From: Maribacter polysiphoniae
GTDB taxonomy: Bacteria > Bacteroidota > Bacteroidia > Flavobacteriales > Flavobacteriaceae
Direction of reading: 5' to 3'
NCBI RefSeq assembly: GCF_003148665.1
Contig: NZ_QGGQ01000002.1
Span: forward strand, 558,001 to 622,000
Length of the DNA stretch: 64,000 bases
The first letter of the stretch is position 1. Each line of letters starts with the position of its first letter. Below are positions 1 through 7,552 of the stretch, piece after piece. The notes beneath the pieces were generated by a model. That model worked only from the letters and a program-made list of their open reading frames with translations. It did no database searches and was not told the origin of the DNA. The position numbers were made by a program, and so were the translations under genes.

Positions 1-1165
1 ATAAAAGCAACACACCGATATTGAGCAATACCACAGTGAACACATCAATATGTACGGGTATATACTCCATATAATATTCTTGGGGATTAGGGAATTTCAG
101 CAACCGGTATTTCCCTTGTATCCATATAAAACCCAATCCCAACACATTGCCCCAAAACAGTCCAATGGCAATCAAATAGGCCGCATTGTAAAGGAAGATC
201 TTACGTATACTCCAATTCACGGTACCCAAAGCCTTTAAAATCCCGATCATTTGGGTGCGTTCCAAAATCAATACCAAAAGGGCCGTAATCATATTTATGC
301 CCCCAACGATAATCATTATCCCAATAATCAAGGCAATGTTGAAGTCGAACAACCCGATCCATTCGAAGATCTTGTAGTACTTATCGGTTATCGTCTGTGT
401 ATCCAAGGTGGATAATATCTGCCCATAAATCTCTCGATTCTTTTGCTCCAAATCATCAAAACCATTCAAAAACACCTCGAAGTTGCCTACTTGGTTGGCA
501 TCCCATTTGTTCATTCGTTGAATATGGCGAATATCGACAAATACATACATACCATCAATTTCCTCAAAACCACTATCGTAAATACCCACTACCTGAAAAC
601 GTCTTTGGTTCGGCTTTAACGGATCTTCCTCTTTGGGAAAAAAAGCCGAAAAGGTATCACCAACCTTCAATTTTAGCCGATTGGCCATTAATCGTGATAA
701 TAAAACCTCCGTATTCAATTCCCCTGAATAATCGGGCAATGTACCCTCGACCAAGTATTCCCTAAGAACCTCCCAGTCGTAATCCGCCCCCACCCCTTTG
801 GCGATAAAGCCTTCAAAAGTATCCTCGGTACGGATTATCCCCCCTTTGGTCGCAACGGCCTGTATGTGTTCAATACCGTCTACCGTAGTAAACTTGGGGT
901 AAAAATCCTGCTCTTTCGAAACGGGGACCACGGATACATCCGATGTATTGTTATCATAATTATATATCTGGATATGCCCGTTGAAGGCAGCGACTTTTTC
1001 ACGTATTTTGTGTTTAAGTCCGACCCCCGTGGCAATAGCGATCAGCATCATAAATACACTAATGGCAATAGCAGCGATCGCTATTTTTATTATTGGTGCA
1101 GATATGCTAATTTTATGCTCCTTTCCCTTAATGAGTCGTTTGGCTATAAAATATTCTAAATTCAA
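1..1165 (-). CDS. LolE/FtsX-family ABC transporter permease (C-terminus cut by window edge)
   Basis: This is the inner-membrane permease of an ABC complex of the LolCE/MacB type, probably working in lipoprotein release or envelope export. About 388 codons are present, starting MNLEYFIAKRLIKGKEHKIS, and they contain no stop up to the window edge. I see an N-terminal membrane helix (about residues 25-45), a periplasmic MacB-like domain, then helices around IALIIGIMIIVGGINMITAL and further hydrophobic segments near the cut end, which is the usual FtsX-domain layout. The family start MN.EYFIAKR falls on a TTG codon at 1165-1163, so I chose TTG. A perfect TAnnTTTG box lies 24 bases upstream, inside the divergent gene. 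The family is usually a little over 400 residues, so only the tail is missing. The exact substrate is an inference. Confidence 0.87.
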   Translation of the reverse strand, partial: MNLEYFIAKRLIKGKEHKISISAPIIKIAIAAIAISVFMMLIAIATGVGLKHKIREKVAAFNGHIQIYNYDNNTSDVSVVPVSKEQDFYPKFTTVDGIEHIQAVATKGGIIRTEDTFEGFIAKGVGADYDWEVLREYLVEGTLPDYSGELNTEVLLSRLMANRLKLKVGDTFSAFFPKEEDPLKPNQRRFQVVGIYDSGFEEIDGMYVFVDIRHIQRMNKWDANQVGNFEVFLNGFDDLEQKNREIYGQILSTLDTQTITDKYYKIFEWIGLFDFNIALIIGIMIIVGGINMITALLVLILERTQMIGILKALGTVNWSIRKIFLYNAAYLIAIGLFWGNVLGLGFIWIQGKYRLLKFPNPQEYYMEYIPVHIDVFTVVLLNIGVLLL

Positions 1166-1168
1166 ATT

Positions 1169-2407
1169 ATGGCATTTTTATCCAGTTTCAAAAGTACAGT
1201 TTTCTTGTGGTTTTTAATTGTGTCATCCTGTGGAAACACTGAAAAACAACCTAAAAACAATACGGTATCGCAAAACAATCCTATCGAAACGCCCCAAAAT
1301 AAGCCGATTATTGTTGGTGCCAACAGCATTGATGAATACATAGGCATGTTACAAGGGAAGAAAGTAGGGGTGGTCGCAAACCTAACCAGTGTGATTTTCA
1401 AAAAAAATGGACACACCCATATCGTCGATTCCTTATTGGCCTTGGACATCGATATCAAGAAAGTATTTGCTCCTGAACACGGATTTCGCGGACAGGCCGA
1501 TGCAGGGGAAAAGGTAAAGGATGGATTGGACACGAAAACGGGATTACCCCTAATTTCACTCTATGGAAAAAATCGCAAACCTTCTTCAGCATTGCTTAAG
1601 GATGTCGATGTTGTCCTCTTCGATATCCAGGATGTCGGTGTTCGCTTTTATACCTACATCGCTACGTTACAATTGGTCATGGAAGCCTGCGCAGAGAACA
1701 ACATTCCTGTTCTGGTCTTAGACCGACCCAATCCGAACGCCCATTATGTTGACGGCCCAACCATGGAAAAAGAACATACCGGTTTTTTAGGCATGACCAC
1801 CATTCCATTGGTCTATGGAATGACCATAGGGGAATATGCCAAAATGATCAATGAAGAAGGTTGGTTAGCAGATAACGCCAAGGCAGACCTGACCATCATT
1901 CCTTTAAAAAACTACAGTCACGATTTGGAATACAGCCTTCCTATCCGACCTTCCCCCAACCTGCCCAACGATACGGCCATCAACCTTTACCCCAGTCTTG
2001 GTTTGTTCGAAGGTACCAACATCAATGCCGGCAGGGGCACCGAATTTCAATTTCAACGGTATGGGGCTTCGTTTTTAGACAGCACCCAATACCATTTTAA
2101 ATACCGGCCCAAACCCAATTTTGGATCCAAAAGCCCCAAAGAGAATGACAAGGTATGCTATGGGGCGGATCTTTCCGAAATCCCTAGAATGAAAGAGGTT
2201 TCCTTACGATGGATCATCGATGCCTATACCAATTCGACGGACAAGTCCAAATTTTTCAATACCAGTGGATTTACAAAACATGCCGGAACAGAAAAATTAC
2301 AACAACAAATCGAGGGAGGTATGTCTGAAGCGGAAATCAAAGCTACCTGGCAGTCCGATTTGGGGAATTTCAAAAATATCAGAAAGAAATATCTTTTGTA
2401 TGAGTAA
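1169..2407 (+). CDS. namZ: DUF1343 / NamZ-type exo-beta-N-acetylmuramidase lipoprotein
   Basis: The protein (412 aa) belongs to the DUF1343 family (B. subtilis YbbC/NamZ), whose characterised members remove N-acetylmuramic acid from the non-reducing end of peptidoglycan fragments. Typical signatures are visible: an N-terminal block ending LTSVI..., APEHGFRGQADAGEKV near residue 110, the FDIQDVGVRFYTYI block near 155, and a C-terminal domain containing FTKHAGTEKL. The first residues carry K8, a hydrophobic stretch and a VSSC lipobox, so it is probably a lipoprotein acting in the periplasm or outer membrane. It diverges from the permease with only three bases between the start codons. A degenerate copy of its last about 45 codons lies at 3697-3832. 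The function is by family; peptidoglycan recycling is an inference. Confidence 0.9.
   Translation: MAFLSSFKSTVFLWFLIVSSCGNTEKQPKNNTVSQNNPIETPQNKPIIVGANSIDEYIGMLQGKKVGVVANLTSVIFKKNGHTHIVDSLLALDIDIKKVFAPEHGFRGQADAGEKVKDGLDTKTGLPLISLYGKNRKPSSALLKDVDVVLFDIQDVGVRFYTYIATLQLVMEACAENNIPVLVLDRPNPNAHYVDGPTMEKEHTGFLGMTTIPLVYGMTIGEYAKMINEEGWLADNAKADLTIIPLKNYSHDLEYSLPIRPSPNLPNDTAINLYPSLGLFEGTNINAGRGTEFQFQRYGASFLDSTQYHFKYRPKPNFGSKSPKENDKVCYGADLSEIPRMKEVSLRWIIDAYTNSTDKSKFFNTSGFTKHAGTEKLQQQIEGGMSEAEIKATWQSDLGNFKNIRKKYLLYE
1189..1196 (-). promoter_or_regulatory. Bacteroidota -7 box for the LolE-like permease gene
   Basis: Read on the minus strand this is TACTTTTG, a perfect match to the Bacteroidota -7 consensus TAnnTTTG. 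It sits 24 bases before the TTG start at 1165 and inside the signal-peptide codons of the divergent gene at 1169. No clear TTG element is seen 17-23 bases further upstream, so support rests on the -7 box and its position. Confidence 0.45.
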
Positions 2408-2549
2408 GACTGCCTTCCTGAATGGCAAAAGCATTTTTAACGTCTAACAAAGGATAACCGAACTTTTCATTCAAGACATACAATCCCTAATTATTTAGGA
2501 CAATTATCCAAAACCCCAAGCGTTATGGTATAGACCAATATTGTAAAAA

Positions 2550-3680
2550 ATGCCTGTACCTAATCCCCAAATCAGCAAGCTTCTTAGTCTAGCCATTTGC
2601 TGTACTTTGACGTTCATTTTTATCAATTGCTCTAACGACAGTAATTTTGAACCCAACATAATTGTTCAAAACCCGTTGGAAAACCCTGAAAACGGGCCTG
2701 CGGCGGGAAATCCCAATGGAGATTCCCCTATCCCACCTGAAGCAGGGCCTGAGGATGTGGCCAATCCAGACACATCAATTGGCGATGGCACACCTGAAAG
2801 TTGTACATGCGATGCTTTTGTTGATGCTGTGGCCAAAGGTGGTAAAATCACTTTTGATTGTGGTCCGGACCCTGTCACGATCATCATGGACAAACCAGCT
2901 AAAGTATTTAACAACGCCAATAGGGATGTAATTATAGATGGTGGCGGATTGGTAACCTTAAGTGGGAACGGAACAACAAGGATATTGTATATGAACACCT
3001 GTGACCCTAATCAGGTGTGGACAACCGATCATTGCCAAAATCAAGACCACCCCAGACTTACCGTTCAAAATATCACCTTTGCGGACGGCAACTCCATAAA
3101 CGATACCGAATACGATGGCGGGGGTGCCATTTGGGTACGAGGGGGTCGGTTTAAGGCTGTGAATTGTCGATTTTTCAATAATGTTTGCGCAAGCACTGGT
3201 CCGGATGTTGGTGGTGGGGCCATCCGCGTTTTCAGTCAGTACGACAATTTACCCGTGTATATTGTAAACAGCACCTTTGGCGGACAGGAAGGTTACGGCA
3301 ATTCGGGCTCCAATGGCGGGGCCATTAGTAGTATCGGTGTCTCATGGACGATTATCAATAGTTTATTTTCCCATAACAAAGCCATTGGAAATGGGGGCAA
3401 CCCTGCCCAATCAGGATCACCTGGTGGGGGTAGCGGTGGCGCTATTTATAATGATGGGAATACCATGACATTAACGGTTTTAGGCACTACGATTGAACAG
3501 AACGAAGTAAATGCCTATGGTTCATCCATATTTTTTGTCAGCAATGACCATTCGGGCAATATCAAAATCGACAATTCAACCATCACCAACAATATAGGGG
3601 GGTCTTGGTATCCCGTATACCCCAGCATTTCCATGCATGGTGACACTCCGATAGCCGTTACGAATTCAATTATTGAGTGA
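2550..3680 (+). CDS. Putative lipoprotein with right-handed beta-helix (polymorphic outer-membrane-type) repeats
   Basis: The 376-residue protein has a hydrophobic N-terminus ending in FINC, a plausible lipobox, followed by a Pro/Asn/Gly-rich linker (about residues 30-80). From about residue 85 it has repeating strands with GGAI motifs: GGGAIWVRGG, GGGAIRVFSQ, NGGAISSIG and SGGAIYNDG, each followed by N.RF.NN or NS.F..N patterns. This is the signature of parallel beta-helix proteins such as chlamydial-type Pmp repeats and pectate-lyase-like folds. The chain ends abruptly after AVTNSIIE, without a sorting domain. It lies between namZ and a relic of a second namZ copy. Polysaccharide binding or adhesion is possible, but I see no catalytic motif and assign no function. 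Confidence 0.82.
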   Translation: MPVPNPQISKLLSLAICCTLTFIFINCSNDSNFEPNIIVQNPLENPENGPAAGNPNGDSPIPPEAGPEDVANPDTSIGDGTPESCTCDAFVDAVAKGGKITFDCGPDPVTIIMDKPAKVFNNANRDVIIDGGGLVTLSGNGTTRILYMNTCDPNQVWTTDHCQNQDHPRLTVQNITFADGNSINDTEYDGGGAIWVRGGRFKAVNCRFFNNVCASTGPDVGGGAIRVFSQYDNLPVYIVNSTFGGQEGYGNSGSNGGAISSIGVSWTIINSLFSHNKAIGNGGNPAQSGSPGGGSGGAIYNDGNTMTLTVLGTTIEQNEVNAYGSSIFFVSNDHSGNIKIDNSTITNNIGGSWYPVYPSISMHGDTPIAVTNSIIE

Positions 3681-3696
3681 CCTTGTGTTCTTAATT

Positions 3697-3832
3697 TAAA
3701 AACCAGGGAACGGAAAATTCCAACACCCGATAAACACCGGTATGTCGGAAGCCGAAATCAAGGTAGCCTGACAGCCCGATCTGGAATCATTCAAAACCTT
3801 GGGACACCCCATTACATCAACGAATAGGATAA
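3697..3832 (+). pseudogene. Relic of a second DUF1343/NamZ gene, 3' end only
   Basis: Read from ATG at 3742, the frame gives GMSEAEIKVA, a stop, then QPDLESFKT. The intact gene's end at about 2320-2390 reads GMSEAEIKATWQSDLGNFKN, so a Trp codon (TGG) has become TGA at 3769-3771. The bases before it (3699-3741) also align with the TKHAGTEKLQQQIEG codons of the intact gene, but with small deletions. No matching 5' part is seen; the beta-helix gene occupies that space. I infer a former tandem duplication, or a copy left by replacement of the upstream DNA. Confidence 0.72.
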
Positions 3833-3835
3833 AAA

Positions 3836-4327
3836 CTAAGGCAATCTTTTTTTCATTTCCTCGACAATATTGAAGGCTGCGGGACAAATAGCCACATTCT
3901 TAAGGGTAAGATTACTGATTTGTTGGAATTTTTTTCGGTCGGTATGTGGAAACTCACGGCAAGCCTTGGGCCGAACATCGTAAATGGAACAGCGATTATC
4001 ATCACCCAAAAAAGTACAGGGAACTTCTTGAAGCACATAATCATTATCCTCATCAACCCGTAAAAACTGGGCGATGAACTTCTGCGGTTTCATTCTAAAA
4101 AACTTTGAAATCCGCTCAATATCGATATTGGTAAAAAGAGGGCCCGTGGTCTTACAACAATTGGCACAGGTTAAACAATCCGTTCGTTCAAATTCGGTTT
4201 CATGCAATTCCTGCATCACATAATCCAAATTCTTAGGGGGCTTCCGTTTTAACTTGGTAAAAAACTTTTTGTTTTCCTTATGTTTTTCAGCGGCCTTTTT
4301 GGGCAGCTGTCTTAAAATCTCATCCAT
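3836..4327 (-). CDS. YkgJ-family cysteine cluster protein
   Basis: This 163-residue protein has the cysteine pattern of the YkgJ (UPF0153) family, thought to bind zinc or an iron-sulfur cluster: CLTCANCCK at about residues 55-63, then PCTFL..DNRCSIYDVRPKACREFP and a final CPAAF. It is cytoplasmic, with no signal peptide or membrane segment. Its start overlaps the stop region of the DUF2059-like gene by 8 bases, so the two are probably co-transcribed from upstream of 4841. The biochemical role of the family is unknown. The assignment to the family is secure, the function is not. Confidence 0.88.
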   Translation of the reverse strand: MDEILRQLPKKAAEKHKENKKFFTKLKRKPPKNLDYVMQELHETEFERTDCLTCANCCKTTGPLFTNIDIERISKFFRMKPQKFIAQFLRVDEDNDYVLQEVPCTFLGDDNRCSIYDVRPKACREFPHTDRKKFQQISNLTLKNVAICPAAFNIVEEMKKRLP

Positions 4328-4841
4328 TACTCAAAAGACCCATTGAAATTCCGTACAGTTCGCGACTCCAATCTTCCGAGGCCATGGATATTTCCTTAGT
4401 AAGCGCCTCTCGATTATTGATGATTTTCTGACCCACGATGGTATTGTAAAACGAATTCAATTCGTCTTTGTGCACTTGGGTCATCTTAGAACGATCCGTA
4501 TTCAACAAAACCCCTGCCTCCGTTTTATAAAAAGCTGCCATTTGTTTGATATCCTCATGGGAAAAATGCGCTTTGTAAATAGGCACCAATCTGCTTTTTA
4601 TATCCTCCAGGGCCTTAACCTCATGCTCCTCCAAATATGTCCAGCTCTTTAAATTAACATCACTCTTGGGATAACGACTTTCCATCATTTGCATCAACTG
4701 TCCGTATGCGTATTCATATTGTTTCATGGTGCCGTTGCTCTCCAGGTAATCCTTCACATCCTTGGAAAATTCGGTCTCTTGCGCCATGATTCCCATAGGA
4801 ACCATAAGAAAACAAAAAAGTAATATTTTAAATTGCTGCAT
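4320..4841 (-). CDS. DUF2059-like secreted protein
   Basis: Starting at the ATG at 4841 the protein has 173 residues: a signal peptide (MQQFKILLFCFLMVPMGIMA, probably cleaved before QE) and an all-alpha domain with HFSHEDIKQMAAFYKTEAG, a helical pattern typical of DUF2059 proteins. A longer frame opens with a TTG at 4886, but it would put 15 extra residues before a good signal peptide, so I prefer 4841. It is likely periplasmic. A TACTTTG box (one base short of the -7 consensus) lies about 45 bases upstream. It overlaps the following YkgJ gene. No function is known for the family. Confidence 0.82.
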   Translation of the reverse strand: MQQFKILLFCFLMVPMGIMAQETEFSKDVKDYLESNGTMKQYEYAYGQLMQMMESRYPKSDVNLKSWTYLEEHEVKALEDIKSRLVPIYKAHFSHEDIKQMAAFYKTEAGVLLNTDRSKMTQVHKDELNSFYNTIVGQKIINNREALTKEISMASEDWSRELYGISMGLLSNG

Positions 4842-4898
4842 ATTCGGTTTTTTATAATGGAGTAAAAGTCCCACTTTTGCTTGCAAAGTACGAATTAT

Positions 4899-5636
4899 AT
4901 GGAAACTGATGTTTTCGGCAAGGCCTTATTGGATTATCTCAATGGCGATTATAGTGAGGATATCACCACCTACTCTTCCTTGGATGAAGAAGACACCATT
5001 CCCATTCCCTATCTTTTTAGAGGCTATATTAAAATGCCCAAAATAGAACAAAAAGCCCTGGACTTGTGTCGTGGAAAGGTCTTGGATATTGGTTGTGGGG
5101 CAGGAAGTCATAGCCTATATCTTCAGGAAAAAGGGTTGGAAGTTACGGCTTTGGACCATTCCGTTAACGCCATTGAAGCCTGTGGATTAAGAGGAATCAA
5201 GAACACGGTCCGAAGTGCCATATTAGACTATAAAGGCCAAAAATACGACACCCTACTCCTACTTATGAACGGTATCGGGATTGTGGGCAGATTGGAACTA
5301 TTAAAGACCTATTTAGAACATTTTAAAACGTTGATGGGGAAAAATGCACAAATATTGTTGGATTCCTCAGATATCATTTATATGTTCGAGGAGGAGGAAA
5401 CCGAGGAGGATTGGGACGAAACCCACAATTCTGGGGATATGACCACTGATGAAAACGAATATTATGGGGAAGTTGATTTCACCATGACCTATAAAGGGGC
5501 CTCAAGCAACTCGTTTCCATGGTTATATTTGGATTACACCACTTTGGAGCATGCCGCATCGGAATGTCAATTACATTGTGAATTGATAAAGGAAGGGGAG
5601 CATTACGACTATTTGGCCCGCTTGACCTTCATGTAA
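4899..5636 (+). CDS. Class I SAM-dependent methyltransferase
   Basis: The 245-residue protein carries the class I methyltransferase fold: motif I VLDIGCGAGSHSLYLQ (about residues 62-77), an acidic residue ending beta-2 (VTALDHS), and a motif around YDTLLLLMNGIGIVG. Motif I binds S-adenosylmethionine. The substrate cannot be told from sequence. I start at the ATG at 4899 because METDVFGKALLDYLNGDYS opens the conserved part; an in-frame TTG at 4881 would add six residues. It is divergent from the DUF2059-like gene with about 57 bases between starts. Confidence 0.88.
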   Translation: METDVFGKALLDYLNGDYSEDITTYSSLDEEDTIPIPYLFRGYIKMPKIEQKALDLCRGKVLDIGCGAGSHSLYLQEKGLEVTALDHSVNAIEACGLRGIKNTVRSAILDYKGQKYDTLLLLMNGIGIVGRLELLKTYLEHFKTLMGKNAQILLDSSDIIYMFEEEETEEDWDETHNSGDMTTDENEYYGEVDFTMTYKGASSNSFPWLYLDYTTLEHAASECQLHCELIKEGEHYDYLARLTFM

Positions 5637-5679
5637 TACCAAATGCGTGATTTTTTACGTTATCAATTAAAAATAAGTT

Positions 5680-6501
5680 ATGAGCAATCGATTTTGGATA
5701 GTACTGGTTCTTGTTATGGGTTTGATGGGTGGTTGCTCAAAAGACGCCAATGATTCTACCGATCAAAATAAAATTGATAATTCGGCCAACTACAAAACCT
5801 CTGGATCCTCTGCCAATGACATCCTATCGAACAATACCTTTGACAAACTTCGTATAGAAATCGCCTATGTTTCCGGTTACAGGCCCACGGCAAATGCCAT
5901 GACCGACTTTGTTGCTTTCCTTAAGAAATATACGTACAAAGACGATATTGAATTGGTGTATACCGAACTAGCCTCGCCCGATGAGGAAAAATTGACCTTG
6001 GAGGAAATCGACGACTTGGAAAAGGAAAACAGAACCACCTTTAACGATGGCAAGACCCTTGGCATTTACATCTATTTTGCCGATGCCCCCTCTGAAGATG
6101 ATGTAGAGGAAGAAGATCTGGTCACCTTAGGTGCCGTATATTGGAACACCTCTATGGTCATCTACGAAGAAACCATAAGGACCTTGGCCAATAAAAACTT
6201 TGCAGTGGATATCGATGATGTGGAAACGGCAACCTTAAACCATGAATTTGGCCACCTCATGGGGCTTGTAAATTTAGGCACCGAACCGGTCAATGACCAT
6301 GAAGGAACAACTACGGATGACGACGACAACGAAATAGGTGATAATCACTGTACGGAAGAAGGATGTCTTATGCGGGCAGAACTACAGTTTGGCCCCAGTA
6401 TGAAAAAAATGTTGGAAAAAAGAACCGCTAAAGGGCTGGTCGCTATTCCCGATTTGGGAACAGAATGTCTTTTGGACCTTCAGACCAATGGCGGCAGATA
6501 G
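5680..6501 (+). CDS. Archaemetzincin-like zinc metalloprotease lipoprotein
   Basis: This 273-residue protein has a lipobox (LMGGC, Cys19), an acidic middle part and a zinc site HEFGHLMGL at residues 188-196. About 26 residues later comes NHC-TEEG-CLM: His223, Cys224, Cys229 and Met231. That HC-x4-C-x-M arrangement is the second half of the archaemetzincin signature (HExxHxxG...HCx4CxM), but here a Asp-rich loop (NDHEG...DDDDNEIGD) separates the halves. Similar flavobacterial proteins are named membrane metalloprotease. It is expected on the outer membrane, cleaving unknown peptides. Catalytic activity is inferred from the intact HExxH, His and Met-turn residues. Confidence 0.85.
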   Translation: MSNRFWIVLVLVMGLMGGCSKDANDSTDQNKIDNSANYKTSGSSANDILSNNTFDKLRIEIAYVSGYRPTANAMTDFVAFLKKYTYKDDIELVYTELASPDEEKLTLEEIDDLEKENRTTFNDGKTLGIYIYFADAPSEDDVEEEDLVTLGAVYWNTSMVIYEETIRTLANKNFAVDIDDVETATLNHEFGHLMGLVNLGTEPVNDHEGTTTDDDDNEIGDNHCTEEGCLMRAELQFGPSMKKMLEKRTAKGLVAIPDLGTECLLDLQTNGGR

Positions 6502-6532
6502 AAACCAGGAATTTGTTCCGATTATTGACAAC

Positions 6533-6844
6533 TGCTTTTCGCAGAGCGCTTTTCGCCTATCGCCTATCGCTAATGGCTTAACTCCTATTGCTAATGTTCA
6601 CTACTAATTGCTAATTACCCACTGCTCACTGATCATTGCTTACTGTCAATTGTTCATTGCTAATTGTTCATTGTTAATTGCACATAGCTTTCCGCAGAGC
6701 GCTTATCGCCTATCGCTGATGGCTTAACTACCTATTGCTAATTGTTCATTGCTAATTGCCCACTGAAAAACTGTTCACTGCCAACTGCCAACTGCCAACT
6801 GTTCACTGCTAACTGCCAACTGCCAACCGAAAACCGAAAACCGA
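6533..6844. repeat. Block of degenerate short repeats with an imperfect ~85-base direct repeat
   Basis: The 344-base gap between the metalloprotease and queE is filled by variants of short words such as TTGCTAATTG, TTCATTGC, CACTG and CCAACTG. Two longer units start at 6533 (GCTTTTCGCAGAGCGCTT) and 6687 (GCTTTCCGCAGAGCGCTT) and run in parallel through TCGCCTATCGCT, ATGGCTTAACT and CCTATTGCTAAT for about 85 bases. The last part (6772-6844) is mostly CCAACTG and AAAACCG words. No gene is supported here. A related tract lies at 25439-25482. Confidence 0.85.
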
Positions 6845-6845
6845 C

Positions 6846-7478
6846 TTACGGAATATTCAAATATTTATGGGTCTGCAAGGACACCTTCCATTTTGGGTTT
6901 TTCATGACAAAATCGACGATCATAGGCATCATCCTGTCCCGTACACTCCATTCCGGTTGTAGGTACAATATGCAATCCTTATTGACCTTCGCTGCCTGTT
7001 CCTCGGCAAAAATGAAATCGTGCTTATTAAAAACGATGACCTTCAACTCATGCGCCTTTTCGTAAATAATCCCAGTAGGTAATTTATTCTTTTTTGGGGA
7101 CAGACAGATCCAATCCCAAGTTCCACTAAGCGGATGGGCCCCGGAAGTCTCGATATGGGTCTTTACATGTTTTGCCTTTAGCGCTTTGGTCAATGGTCCC
7201 ATATCCCATGTCAAAGGCTCCCCGCCTGTCACAACTATCGTATCGGAATGCGCTACCGCTTTTTCAACAATGCTTGTTATATCTGTTGGCGGATGCGTTT
7301 CGGCATTCCAACTTTCTTTCACATCACACCAATGACAACCCACATCACAACCACCTACACGAATAAAATAAGCAGCCGTTCCTTTGTGGAATCCTTCTCC
7401 TTGTATGGTATAAAATTCCTCCATCAATGGAAGCATCAAACCCTTGTTGACCAATTCTAAAACCTCATCTTTCATCAT
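6846..7478 (-). CDS. queE: 7-carboxy-7-deazaguanine synthase QueE
   Basis: QueE is the radical-SAM enzyme that converts 6-carboxy-tetrahydropterin to 7-carboxy-7-deazaguanine in the preQ0/queuosine pathway. The 210-residue protein shows EEFYTIQGEGFHKG at residues 20-33, the cluster motif C44-x3-C48-x2-C51 (CDVGCHWC) and TGGEPL near residue 85, all diagnostic. The pattern ETSGAHPLSGTWDWICLSPKKN is typical of the Bacteroidota form. The start is the first of two adjacent ATGs, with a perfect TATCTTTG -7 box only four bases before it, so the transcript may be nearly leaderless, or translation may start slightly later. Other queuosine genes are not in the window. Confidence 0.95.
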   Translation of the reverse strand: MMKDEVLELVNKGLMLPLMEEFYTIQGEGFHKGTAAYFIRVGGCDVGCHWCDVKESWNAETHPPTDITSIVEKAVAHSDTIVVTGGEPLTWDMGPLTKALKAKHVKTHIETSGAHPLSGTWDWICLSPKKNKLPTGIIYEKAHELKVIVFNKHDFIFAEEQAAKVNKDCILYLQPEWSVRDRMMPMIVDFVMKNPKWKVSLQTHKYLNIP

Positions 7479-7482
7479 TGGG

Positions 7483-7490
7483 CAAAGATA
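7483..7490 (-). promoter_or_regulatory. -7 promoter box of queE
   Basis: Minus-strand sequence TATCTTTG matches TAnnTTTG exactly and ends four bases before the queE start at 7478. With the usual distance to the transcription start, the mRNA would begin at or next to the start codon. No good TTG element is seen at the usual spacing. Confidence 0.45.
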
Positions 7491-7552
7491 CTACTTACCA
7501 ATCGTTTTATTGTTGCCTAAAAATGCCCTATTTTTATCAAAAATTTGACCTT

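Noticed and set aside
1162-1533. Minus-strand frame of 123 codons over the start of the NamZ gene
   Set aside because: It is the shadow of a clear DUF1343 gene and overlaps the permease start.
4881-4899. TTG at 4881 as methyltransferase start
   Set aside because: Six extra residues (QSTNY-type) are not expected for the family, and the ATG at 4899 opens the conserved sequence.
6742-7065. Plus-strand frame of 107 codons beginning in the repeat block
   Set aside because: Its first half is translated repeat (NCQLPTAN-like words) and its second half is antisense to queE.
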